From: DAIDHZ01 sp035480255 | GTDB lineage: Bacteria > Chlamydiota > Chlamydiia > Chlamydiales > SM23-39 | Direction: 5' to 3' | Assembly: GCA_964630875.1 (NCBI GenBank) | Contig: CAZVXF010000037.1 | Span: 1-6,480 of the forward strand | Length of the DNA: 6,480 nucleotides | In this document: in pieces, positions 1-5,580 of the stretch | Layout: each line of letters starts with the position of its first letter | How positions within the stretch are numbered: position 1 is the first letter of the stretch | Translations under genes and position numbers: made by a program | Notes under the pieces: generated by a model | What the model was told of the DNA's origin: nothing | The model's input: only the letters and a program-made list of their open reading frames with translations | The model's database searches: none

Positions 1-384
1 CATTTCTATTTCAGAGAAGATCTTATTTTGTTTTGAAAAAAGGTTGCCGTATCCTACAAATAGCATATTAATAAGCGGTAATGAATGACATATTTCATAA
101 CCTAAATCACTTAGGATGTATGAATTATCTTTCTGGGAAAGGATTTCGACATTGCATAAGGTTTTAAGAACCGACTCGATTAGAATCCTTTTTTTATCTT
201 TAAATTTATTTAATTCGCTTGTTTTAAAAAATCCGGTAAGAAGAAGTTTTTTGATGATCCCTGATTGGCTCAGTACAGTGATAGCATTGCAGGCCACACC
301 AATTTCGATAAAAGATAAAGCCCTAGCACTAAATTTATTTTGAATTTCCCATTGGACGATTTCAGCTACTGATTGGTTCGTCAT
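1..384 (-). CDS. N-terminal part of a probable SAM-dependent methyltransferase (truncated by window edge)
   Basis: An uninterrupted minus-strand frame of 128 codons starts at the ATG complementary to 382-384 and continues off the left edge. A weak GGA lies 9 bases upstream of the start. The protein begins MTNQSVAEIVQWEIQ and is helical: a segment around residues 20-50 (FIEIGVACNAITVLSQSGII) is followed by a winged-helix-like stretch at about 55-95 (KTSELNKF, then ILSQKDNSYILSDLG). From memory, this 'small helix bundle, then wHTH, then SDLG' layout is typical of the N-terminal dimerisation domain of class I O- or C-methyltransferases; a MarR/ArsR-like regulator is the alternative. The Rossmann-fold part with the SAM-binding glycine motif would lie outside the window, so the reaction cannot be confirmed. 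It is divergent from the cluster to its right and is probably not part of it. Confidence 0.6.
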   Translation of the reverse strand, partial: MTNQSVAEIVQWEIQNKFSARALSFIEIGVACNAITVLSQSGIIKKLLLTGFFKTSELNKFKDKKRILIESVLKTLCNVEILSQKDNSYILSDLGYEICHSLPLINMLFVGYGNLFSKQNKIFSEIEM

Positions 385-434
385 TATAAAATTTCCAAAA
401 AATTCTTAAACTTATGTATATCTATATGCTTTGC

Positions 435-456
435 ATCTATTTTATAATAAATAGAT
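435..456. repeat. Perfect 8-bp inverted repeat, possible operator
   Basis: ATCTATTT (435-442) and AAATAGAT (449-456) are exact inverted copies around the 6-base centre TATAAT. The site overlaps the candidate -10 box of the minus-strand gene, so a dimeric repressor site is plausible. It could instead be a chance AT-rich palindrome or an RNA hairpin. Confidence 0.4.
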
Positions 457-468
457 TTTATGAAGCAA
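441..468 (-). promoter_or_regulatory. Candidate sigma70-type promoter for the minus-strand methyltransferase-like gene
   Basis: Read on the minus strand, TTGCTT (468-463) and TATAAA (446-441) are separated by 16 bases. This places a start of transcription about 50 bases before the ATG at 384. A perfect palindrome covers the -10 box and most of the spacer, which is where a repressor would block polymerase. The boxes are common in AT-rich DNA, so this rests on position and spacing only. Confidence 0.4.
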
Positions 469-891
469 TAGATTCCATCAGAGCTGCAGAACTGACGCAT
501 TAAAATTTTAATAGACAAGAAGTAGACTCTATGGCGTAAAACCCTGGAGAATACATTATGTCTGATAACTCATACCAATAATGCCTAATCGAATGATGAA
601 AAAATTAGAATAGCCTTATGATCTCCAAACAGCTCTAAATATGTAAGCAGGAAACAAACCCCTCTGTTTAGATTAGGATTGCTGTGGTATAGGCGTTTGT
701 TCTTCAAGCCATTAGTCACAACCCCCAAAACACCTAAAACATTTATCAATGAGCTTTCTCTGTAGCGGCTTACATTCTCCAAGCAAGCTGTTTGTAAAAT
801 TTCTTTATAAGATTTTTCTCCCTACCCGCACAACAATTAAAAAATTTGGGACGGTCATTTTTCACCCCTCGGCGAAGGAGAGGAGAGGTAC
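469..891. other. Intergenic stretch without a convincing gene
   Basis: No reading frame here has both a good start and a protein-like composition. The longest, on the minus strand (782-585, 65 codons), starts only at TTG without a Shine-Dalgarno. Neighbouring minus-strand frames over 700-870 each run for about 25-30 codons before stopping, which looks more like decayed or non-coding DNA. I see no RNA gene I can name. The region ends in the purine-rich GGCGAAGGAGAGGAGAGG (871-888), an unusually strong ribosome-binding-like sequence. Confidence 0.5.
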
Positions 892-1086
892 ATGTCTACA
901 AAAATTGGCAACTTTCCGTCCTATCGATCAATCTCAAAATCATTTTTGATACATAAACTATTTCTTTGTTTGTATAATAATAATGTATCTAAATTATTGT
1001 CATTAATTACTATAATTGATATTTTTGTATGTTTTTGTTATAACTTACGCAGAAAACAAAAAAGCGGATGCTGTTATGACAATTAA
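892..1086 (+). CDS. Possible 64-residue leader ORF with very strong Shine-Dalgarno
   Basis: The ATG at 892 is preceded by overlapping copies of the ribosome-binding consensus: AAGGAG at 875-880 and GGAGAGG at 882-888. GGAG sits 6 bases before the ATG. The frame encodes a lysine/serine-rich start (MSTKIGNFPSYRSISKSFL) and a hydrophobic middle with leucines and isoleucines (residues about 33-50), ending at the TAA 1084-1086. It therefore overlaps the ATG of the next gene (1076) by 11 bases in another frame. That next gene has only a poor ribosome-binding site, so translational coupling would make sense. Against it, there are TATAAT hexamers inside the frame (973 and 1011), and the protein matches no family I recognise. 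It may be fortuitous, or the remnant of a gene start. Confidence 0.25.
   Translation: MSTKIGNFPSYRSISKSFLIHKLFLCLYNNNVSKLLSLITIIDIFVCFCYNLRRKQKSGCCYDN
946..1016 (+). promoter_or_regulatory. AT-rich promoter region upstream of the caspase-like gene
   Basis: Two exact TATAAT hexamers lie at 973-978 and 1011-1016, about 60 to 100 bases before the ATG at 1076. The nearest good -35-like hexamers, TTGATA (946-951) and TTGTCA (997-1002), are at poor spacings (21 and 8 bases). Promoter activity is likely somewhere here, but the exact site is not decided by the sequence. Confidence 0.3.
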
Positions 1087-2599
1087 TGATTTTAATTCAA
1101 TATTGGATGAGTCTCCAATGATGCCAGACTATTTTTGGCGTGATCTGAAGGAAAGCAACCAGGCAAAAGCAGAGCACATACCACTTGCTTTGGTTTTGCA
1201 AGCTGAAGAAGACTACAACAAGGCTTTTTCTTCATTAGAGAGACGAATAAACCTTCTTACCCTCGCCAAAACACATCGCGTGGCATTCAAAGTCATAGGA
1301 AATCAAGCACAGCTCCGAGAAAAAATCGAAGAAACCAAACAACAATTGGATCGCCCTATTGATCTACTCATGATTTGCGGTCACGGATCTCCCGACTCTA
1401 TCTGTTTAGGGAAAAGCGTGGACTACACTACAAAAGATCTATGCAAAGAAGACTTCAACGGCATGAATACGATGGGGAAAATTATTCTTATGTCCTGCAG
1501 TACAGGCCAGTTATTTGCACCAGAACTTAGCAAAATTACGGGGCTGAATGTGATTGCCCCTATTGAACCTTGTGGCCCTAACATGGTTCTCTACTCCTGT
1601 TTGGAACATGGAATAGAAGTTTCTGAAAATGACGATGACAATCAACAAATCATAAGAATTTTTCATCCAGATCAAGAGCCTACGACGCCTTGCATAGAAA
1701 ACCACCCTTGTATTGACAAGATCGAGAGGTTGCAGAAAGATGCTGAACTGGGAAATCTAAAGAGTCAATGGAAGCTTGGTCTTGAGTTGGGATTGAGAGA
1801 AGGAGGAGAACACCCTCCTGAAGTAATGATTCATTGGCTGACAACTGCTCTTGATGGAGGATATATACCAGATTGGATTTTCTTCCTTCCAGAGTTCTTA
1901 GGCGGCTTTGAAATCGCTGAAAAGTATCTTTTAAGAATAGCCAATGCAAGCGACGGAAAAGCAGAAGATATCATTGATGCTTGCGACACATTGGCCTTCT
2001 CTTATTCCTATATGGATCGTAACATAGAAGCTGAACAATATTATCTAAAAGCAGTCGATAAAAGTGCTGAGGATGAAGATTTTAATCCTTTGAAGGCATC
2101 TGAGTTTCACGAGCGCTTAGCAAATATTTATCGAAACTGGCGAGATCTAGATGGAAATTTTGCACCACGGCATGCGGACGCCTTATGTCAGGATGTAAAA
2201 GCCGAGCAATGTTATATAAAAGCAATAGAAGAAAGCGTTGCAGATGAGGAGTTCGATCTTTTAGACGTAGCTGAGCATTACGAGCGCTTATCAGGTCTTT
2301 ATCGAAACTGGCATGATCTTGATGGGTGCGATGCGCCACGATATGCAGATGCCTTATGTCAAAACATAAAGGCCGAGCAGTGCTTGAGCAAAGCCCTGAG
2401 AGAAGAAACATATGAAGAAGAGTTGGTCCACATCTGTTTGGGAGATCTTTTTTTCTCATGGATTGATGTCGAAGGAGTTCTTGCACCGCGATACGTAGAG
2501 GCTATTTATCACTATGAGCAAGCAGCGAAAACTAACTCATCCTGCATGGATTTCCTTCTTGAAAAATTGGAAGAGCTAAAGATAGCGAGCGCTTCCTAA
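1076..2599 (+). CDS. Caspase-like (His/Cys dyad) protein with Sel1/TPR repeats
   Basis: This encodes a 507-residue protein. The start is placed at ATG 1076; the in-frame TTG at 1016 would add a hydrophobic 20-residue lead but has no ribosome-binding site. Residues about 95-185 resemble a caspase-fold (clan CD) peptidase: strand DLLMICGHGSPDS with His103, then strand KIILMSCSTGQ with Cys141, 38 residues apart, then GLNVIAPIEP. His after a hydrophobic strand and Cys at the end of the next strand are what the family uses as catalytic dyad. Residues about 219-285 look like Sel1 repeats (DAELGNLKSQWKLGLEL). Residues 318-481 hold three tandem TPR-like units with KAEQCYIKA-type helices. There is no signal peptide and no membrane segment, so it is likely cytoplasmic or secreted by a dedicated system. 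By analogy with TPR-CHAT proteases the repeats may sense or bind a partner. The substrate is unknown, and it could be a host-directed effector or a defence protein. Confidence 0.8.
   Translation: MTINDFNSILDESPMMPDYFWRDLKESNQAKAEHIPLALVLQAEEDYNKAFSSLERRINLLTLAKTHRVAFKVIGNQAQLREKIEETKQQLDRPIDLLMICGHGSPDSICLGKSVDYTTKDLCKEDFNGMNTMGKIILMSCSTGQLFAPELSKITGLNVIAPIEPCGPNMVLYSCLEHGIEVSENDDDNQQIIRIFHPDQEPTTPCIENHPCIDKIERLQKDAELGNLKSQWKLGLELGLREGGEHPPEVMIHWLTTALDGGYIPDWIFFLPEFLGGFEIAEKYLLRIANASDGKAEDIIDACDTLAFSYSYMDRNIEAEQYYLKAVDKSAEDEDFNPLKASEFHERLANIYRNWRDLDGNFAPRHADALCQDVKAEQCYIKAIEESVADEEFDLLDVAEHYERLSGLYRNWHDLDGCDAPRYADALCQNIKAEQCLSKALREETYEEELVHICLGDLFFSWIDVEGVLAPRYVEAIYHYEQAAKTNSSCMDFLLEKLEELKIASAS
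2027..2518 (+). repeat. Three tandem TPR-like coding repeats (57-residue unit)
   Basis: Units cover residues 318-374, 375-431 and the shorter, degenerate 432-481 (bases 2027-2197, 2198-2368 and 2369-2518). Shared elements in order are AEQ-Y-KA, ERL--IYRNW-DLDG, APR-ADALCQ and then the next AEQ. Units 1 and 2 are also close at DNA level (for example CGAAACTGG near 2133 and 2303), so they arose by internal duplication. The unit is longer than a 34-residue TPR and probably comprises a TPR plus an inserted loop with APRYADAL. Confidence 0.85.
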
Positions 2600-2718
2600 T
2601 TTGCGATTGTTCTCATTTTGCCTTCCCCCTCTTTTTTCTCTTGGCAATAGTCAATTTTCCTCGCAGTTGGCTAGCCTGATTGGGGGCAGTTTATGGTCTA
2701 CTTGTCACAGATTTACTA

Positions 2719-2786
2719 AAATTGCAATACAATATAATAAAAAATCAATATTTAATTGATTATAAATTAATTTTGTATTGAAATTG
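2719..2786. repeat. AT-rich nested inverted repeat between genes
   Basis: The 256 bases between stop 2599 and ATG 2856 hold no gene. Within them, CAATACAA (2725-2732) pairs exactly with TTGTATTG (2773-2780), and AATCAAT (2743-2749) pairs exactly with ATTGATT (2755-2761) around the centre ATTTA. The arms match imperfectly in between. The whole could form a hairpin of about 68 bases, serving as an end of transcription for the caspase-like gene, an operator for the gene at 2856, or a scar of a miniature element. There is no T-run directly after it, so a simple intrinsic terminator is not favoured. Confidence 0.5.
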
Positions 2787-2855
2787 TCATTTACAAAAAT
2801 TAACATGTGAATTTAATATCTATTGCGACTTAAAACTATTGCATGGAGTAATGAA

Positions 2856-3383
2856 ATGGCATCTTGTGTAAAAAAATTAGAAAGCTCACCTCAAACACCG
2901 ATGAACAACCAGGGGGAATCTAATTCGGAAGAGTTAGATGGTAAAATCGTTGTATTAATGCAAAAGCTCCGTGAAAAAGGGTGTGTGTTAGATGAGGGTA
3001 ACAAACAGACTGTTGTAGGGCTAATAGAACAGAAAGATCAAATAACTGCGCAATATACAAAGTGCTTACGAGAGCGTAATGTCGTTGTAGAGCGGGCTGT
3101 TCAGTTAAATCAAGAGTTAAAAGACTCTAATGCTGATCTCGAACAATCTCGCAAAGAAATTCAAAGTTTTCGTGAGGGAAAAGATGACGACATTAACAAT
3201 TGGACTGCTGAAGCCAATAGAAAAGTTAATAAATTTCTTGATAACTGGACAACGAATATATTTCGAGGTTATGGATGCGGAGCTTGCATCAGTTATCTGG
3301 CCTGCTGTTCGTCTGGAGGGATAGCATTGTTTGCATTAGGTGGAGCTGTTCTCGGAGGCTATTTTACTTCTATACCAGAATAA
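2856..3383 (+). CDS. Coiled-coil protein with hydrophobic C-terminus (Inc-like candidate)
   Basis: This encodes 175 residues. ATG 2856 is chosen because GGAG (2845-2848) sits 7 bases before it; the in-frame TTG at 2823 has no such support. Residues about 1-25 are polar and Ser/Asn/Gln-rich. Residues about 28-110 are charged and heptad-like, with leucine/valine spacing as in LMQKLREKG, VERAVQLNQELKD and ADLEQSRKEIQ, which predicts a coiled coil. A short linker (NNWTAEANRKVNKFLDNW) leads to a Gly/Ala/Cys-rich hydrophobic stretch at about 139-170 (ACISYLACCSSGGIALFALG), long enough for one membrane pass or a tight hairpin and close to the C-terminus. There is no N-terminal signal peptide. Chlamydial inclusion-membrane (Inc) proteins combine hydrophobic lobes with coiled coils in this way, so an Inc-like or other type III effector is possible. 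No homologue is recognised. Confidence 0.75.
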   Translation: MASCVKKLESSPQTPMNNQGESNSEELDGKIVVLMQKLREKGCVLDEGNKQTVVGLIEQKDQITAQYTKCLRERNVVVERAVQLNQELKDSNADLEQSRKEIQSFREGKDDDINNWTAEANRKVNKFLDNWTTNIFRGYGCGACISYLACCSSGGIALFALGGAVLGGYFTSIPE

Positions 3384-3423
3384 AATAAATGAGATCAGTT
3401 TTTCACAAGTTTATTGAATTTAT

Positions 3424-3439
3424 TTTGAAAATTTTCAAA
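3424..3439. repeat. Perfect 16-bp palindrome upstream of the 519-residue gene
   Basis: TTTGAAAATTTTCAAA reads the same on both strands. It lies 24 bases before ATG 3464, in the 80-base gap between two same-strand genes. That position suits an operator or a local promoter element. AT-rich palindromes of this length do occur by chance. Confidence 0.4.
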
Positions 3440-3463
3440 CACAACAACTAATAGGGCGACCTT

Positions 3464-5023
3464 ATGATACCTCAGACAAAAGCACCAAAATCCTTCTCCG
3501 AGCAAGAAATAGACGCATTTCTTGAAGAAAGCAGTAAGACTATTGAAGAATCAAAACAAGTCCGCGCTGCTTTAAAACAAACTGTTCAGGATCTTACCAC
3601 ACCTGACAAAGCATTCGAGATTGAAATCACAGGGAACTATACTCTCAATTGCCTTATGGGATTTGCTCAAGGAGCTATTGTAGGAGCTACCGCTTTCTAT
3701 TCTTTTCAATTCCTTAAAAATTTTTGGAATTCTAGAAATTCAGCCCATCTCCCTAGCAATGAGGGAAATAAACCCTTACAAGGAGAGGAAATGATGAGCA
3801 ATTCATCCGCTCCACAAAAATCAGCTGTTTCGGGTAATGAGAGTCCTCAAATCATTCAGCAACCAGCAGTAGTGCAGTCTGAAAAAGCAACCCCATCTTC
3901 TGGCGATGGATCTTCAATAGCCACATCGTTACCTTCGTTGGATCCCACATTCAAAGAAGTTCCTGGGCCAGATTCCATGTTTTCCTCAATGAAAAAAGAC
4001 CTCATGTGTGCTAGAGAAACGGCTGGATTGGGTGCTGCAGGGGAGAAAGACAGAATGAGCTTAAAAGAACTGCTAGGTTGTATGAAATTAACCATTGAAG
4101 ATCCAAAAAAAGCTCGAAAAGAATACAGCAGAAATGTGCGTAGAGCGTGCAATATAGGAATAACAAAACTAGAAACATTCTTTAAAGATATTGACCCAAA
4201 CATAGATAGTCGTTCTGCTTTACAGGCCGTTTTAAGTGAAGCTTCTAAAGGAAAAAATTCGGAAGATTGTTTGAAAAAAGCAGCAGGGAGTGCTATAGGC
4301 ATTCTTAATAAAAATTGTGGGCAATTCCAGAATGGTTCTTTGGAGCTGACAAACTTATTGCCTTTCAATTATTCCGAAAATAATGACCGCAATCGTGAGT
4401 ATAGTGAATGTTCTCCTTTGGGACGTCCAGTATGCTCAAACTTGTCGTCCAATCCGAACAATGGACAAAATCGCGATCCTATTCCCAATGTAAGCCAGGG
4501 GGGAGCAACTTCTCCAAATTCAGATTCATTGCTCAGCAAAAGTTTGCAAGGAGCCGGAGAACTTGGACTGGCTGGGATCCAAGCGTCAATGGCGGCTGCT
4601 TCTGCAAAATCGGGCGACTGGTGTAGCGCAGGGATAACTGCGTGGGAGGCTTCTAAGAATGCCGTGAATGGAGTTTCCCATCTTGCTCCTGGAGTAGGGG
4701 CTGCTGTTTCCTCATACGGTGATGCTATGAATCAAGTTGATGTGCATGGAGATCGTTTTGATCCTTATTCAGACCCGAATAATTCTTCAACAGGTCCGGG
4801 CCTGATCAGTTGGGCATATGAAAAAGTGGGAGGCGTTTTCCAGGCATACGGTGATGCTATGAATCAAGTTGATGTGTATGGAGAACGTTTTGATCCTTAT
4901 TCTGGTTCGAATAATTTTTCAGCAGGAGACAATTCGTATACTTCTGACAGCTTTGACTATGCGAGTTCAAGAGGGCTCTTCGATCGAGATAATGACCCAA
5001 ATTCAGGATGGCCAGAAAAGTGA
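3464..5023 (+). CDS. 519-residue protein of unknown function with one membrane segment and duplicated C-terminal unit
   Basis: ATG 3464 has AGGG (3453-3456) 7 bases upstream. Residues 1-55 are polar and helical. One hydrophobic segment lies at about 60-84 (LNCLMGFAQGAIVGATAFYS), which is too far in to be a signal peptide. Residues about 90-165 form a Ser/Pro/Gln/Asn-rich linker. Residues about 170-300 look folded and Lys/Cys-containing (KDLMCARETAGLG, LKELLGCMKL, RRACNIGITKLETFFKDI). Residues about 303-360 are again Asn/Ser-rich. An Ala/Gly-rich helical part (360-415) follows, with a small-residue face and weakly hydrophobic. The end carries two copies of YGDAMNQVDV-GERFDPYS, at 418-436 and 462-480, 44 residues apart. 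I recognise no family. The layout suggests a membrane-anchored or secreted protein with a flexible stalk. The next gene begins 41 bases after its stop, consistent with co-transcription. Confidence 0.8.
   Translation: MIPQTKAPKSFSEQEIDAFLEESSKTIEESKQVRAALKQTVQDLTTPDKAFEIEITGNYTLNCLMGFAQGAIVGATAFYSFQFLKNFWNSRNSAHLPSNEGNKPLQGEEMMSNSSAPQKSAVSGNESPQIIQQPAVVQSEKATPSSGDGSSIATSLPSLDPTFKEVPGPDSMFSSMKKDLMCARETAGLGAAGEKDRMSLKELLGCMKLTIEDPKKARKEYSRNVRRACNIGITKLETFFKDIDPNIDSRSALQAVLSEASKGKNSEDCLKKAAGSAIGILNKNCGQFQNGSLELTNLLPFNYSENNDRNREYSECSPLGRPVCSNLSSNPNNGQNRDPIPNVSQGGATSPNSDSLLSKSLQGAGELGLAGIQASMAAASAKSGDWCSAGITAWEASKNAVNGVSHLAPGVGAAVSSYGDAMNQVDVHGDRFDPYSDPNNSSTGPGLISWAYEKVGGVFQAYGDAMNQVDVYGERFDPYSGSNNFSAGDNSYTSDSFDYASSRGLFDRDNDPNSGWPEK
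4713..4927 (+). repeat. Tandem 132-base coding repeat (44 residues) at the end of the 519-residue gene
   Basis: The copies start at 4713 and 4845 with the same CATACGGTGATGCTATGAA. The first 32 bases are identical, and the next 50 differ at a minority of positions. The encoded unit has acidic and aromatic residues (DAMNQVDV, then FDPYS) that look like a binding motif. The near-identity indicates recent duplication or conversion. Confidence 0.85.
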
Positions 5024-5064
5024 GTGTCGTTCATACTGTTTCTAAAAAGAGGTTATAAGCATCA

Positions 5065-5265
5065 ATGTCACTAGGAACCACTGAAATTGATCTAAAGCTT
5101 TTTTTCGAAACTTTAACTACTTTTCTTGACGTGGCCCTCGTAGAAAAAGGTTGGAGCATGCTCGAAAATCGTCCATACTCAGCTCGTCGCGTAATAGCTA
5201 TTGCTTTAATTTTATTTGGTGCATCCGGTTATATTAAAATGTTGCTCCGCGGGTGTGTTCTCTGA
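5065..5265 (+). CDS. Small membrane protein, copy 1
   Basis: This encodes 66 residues starting MSLGTTEIDLKLFFETL. The N-terminal half is amphipathic (LKLFFETLTTFLDVALVEKG). A conserved YSARR precedes a single hydrophobic segment at about 43-61 (VIAIALILFGASGYIKMLL), and the protein ends RGCVL. The basic residues before the segment suggest its start lies inside the cell. Size and layout recall small holin-like or toxin-like membrane peptides, but no family is recognised. AAGAGG (5047-5052) lies 12 bases before the ATG, a longer gap than usual yet identical in both copies, which supports real use. It shares 46 of 66 residues with copy 2; both reading frames were kept open while sequence drifted, which argues for selection. 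Confidence 0.7.
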   Translation: MSLGTTEIDLKLFFETLTTFLDVALVEKGWSMLENRPYSARRVIAIALILFGASGYIKMLLRGCVL

Positions 5266-5345
5266 TCGCGCGAGGTTCAGTCTCAAGGTAGCTAACAAAA
5301 GTGAGTATAGTTCATACTGCTTCTAAAAAGAGGTTATAAGTATCA

Positions 5346-5546
5346 ATGCCACCAGAAACAACTGATATTTACTCAAAGTTTTTTCTCGAAGTTTTAGCCA
5401 CTTTTCTCAATGTAGCCTTGATAGAAAAAGGTTGGAGCATGCTCCAAAGTCGTCTATATTCCGCTCGCCGCGTTATAGCTATTGTTTTAGTTTTGCTTGG
5501 AGCGTCCAGTTATATTAAAATGTTCCTCCGCGGGTGTGTTCTCTAA
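5346..5546 (+). CDS. Small membrane protein, copy 2
   Basis: This encodes 66 residues starting MPPETTDIYSKFFLEVL, with the same plan as its upstream paralogue: an amphipathic start, EKGWSML, YSARR, a hydrophobic segment VIAIVLVLLGASSYIKMFL and the end RGCVL. Differences cluster in the first 18 residues and are conservative inside the membrane segment (I/V, L/F). The identical cores EKGWSML, SARRVIAI and LRGCVL are the best candidates for function. AAGAGG (5328-5333) again lies 12 bases before the ATG. The stop codon sits inside a hairpin that could end transcription, so this may be the last gene of the + strand cluster. Function is unknown: a membrane-active peptide, a chaperone-like partner of the larger membrane proteins, or a small effector. 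Confidence 0.7.
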   Translation: MPPETTDIYSKFFLEVLATFLNVALIEKGWSMLQSRLYSARRVIAIVLVLLGASSYIKMFLRGCVL

Positions 5547-5568
5547 TTGTACGCAATTAGAGAGTTTT
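5540..5568 (+). terminator. Candidate intrinsic terminator overlapping the copy 2 stop codon
   Basis: CTCTAATTG (5541-5549) and CAATTAGAG (5554-5562) form a perfect 9-bp stem with the loop TACG. A further T-A pair extends it (5540/5563), and GTTTTCC follows. The stem is AT-rich and the T-run short, so it is probably a moderate terminator. The stop TAA (5544-5546) lies in the 5' arm. The matching site after copy 1 (5259-5275) does not form this hairpin. Confidence 0.55.
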
Positions 5569-5580
5569 CCTAACGCGAGA

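Larger units (their letters stand above)
5011..5546 (+). repeat. Tandem duplication of about 281 bases carrying a small gene and its leader
   Basis: Unit 1 (about 5011-5265) and unit 2 (about 5291-5546) run in register at an offset of 281 bases. Each contains the GTGAGT...AAGAGGTTATAAG leader and one 66-codon gene. The start of unit 2 (GCTAACAAAAGTGAG) still resembles the last codons and stop of the 519-residue gene (GCCAGAAAAGTGAG). The duplication therefore took in the tail of the upstream gene. Over the 45 bases before each ATG only 4 positions differ. Confidence 0.85.

Noticed and set aside
116..343. 75-codon plus-strand frame
   Set aside because: It lies wholly opposite the minus-strand methyltransferase-like frame, which has a better start and composition.
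585..782. 65-codon minus-strand frame (ENVSRYRESSLINVLGVLG...)
   Set aside because: It starts only at TTG without a ribosome-binding site and matches no family I can name. It may be a relic or a repeat, but I cannot support it as a gene. A genome-wide search for copies would decide.
1016..1075. N-terminal extension of the caspase-like protein from TTG 1016, with a signal-peptide-like hydrophobic run
   Set aside because: It has no Shine-Dalgarno, no basic residues before the hydrophobic run, and it overlaps a TATAAT box. ATG 1076 is the better start.
2082..2486. 134-codon minus-strand frame
   Set aside because: It is a shadow of the repeated part of the caspase-like gene; its apparent internal repeats mirror the TPR duplication on the other strand.
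2618..2647. TTGCC...GGCAA inverted repeat after the caspase-like gene as a terminator
   Set aside because: The stem is only 5 bp with a loop of about 20 bases and no following T-run.
3856..4368. 170-codon minus-strand frame
   Set aside because: It lies opposite the 519-residue gene, has no ribosome-binding site, and its composition mirrors the sense strand.
5011..5546. CRISPR-like array
   Set aside because: There are only two units of 281 bases, each with a coding frame; this is a gene duplication.
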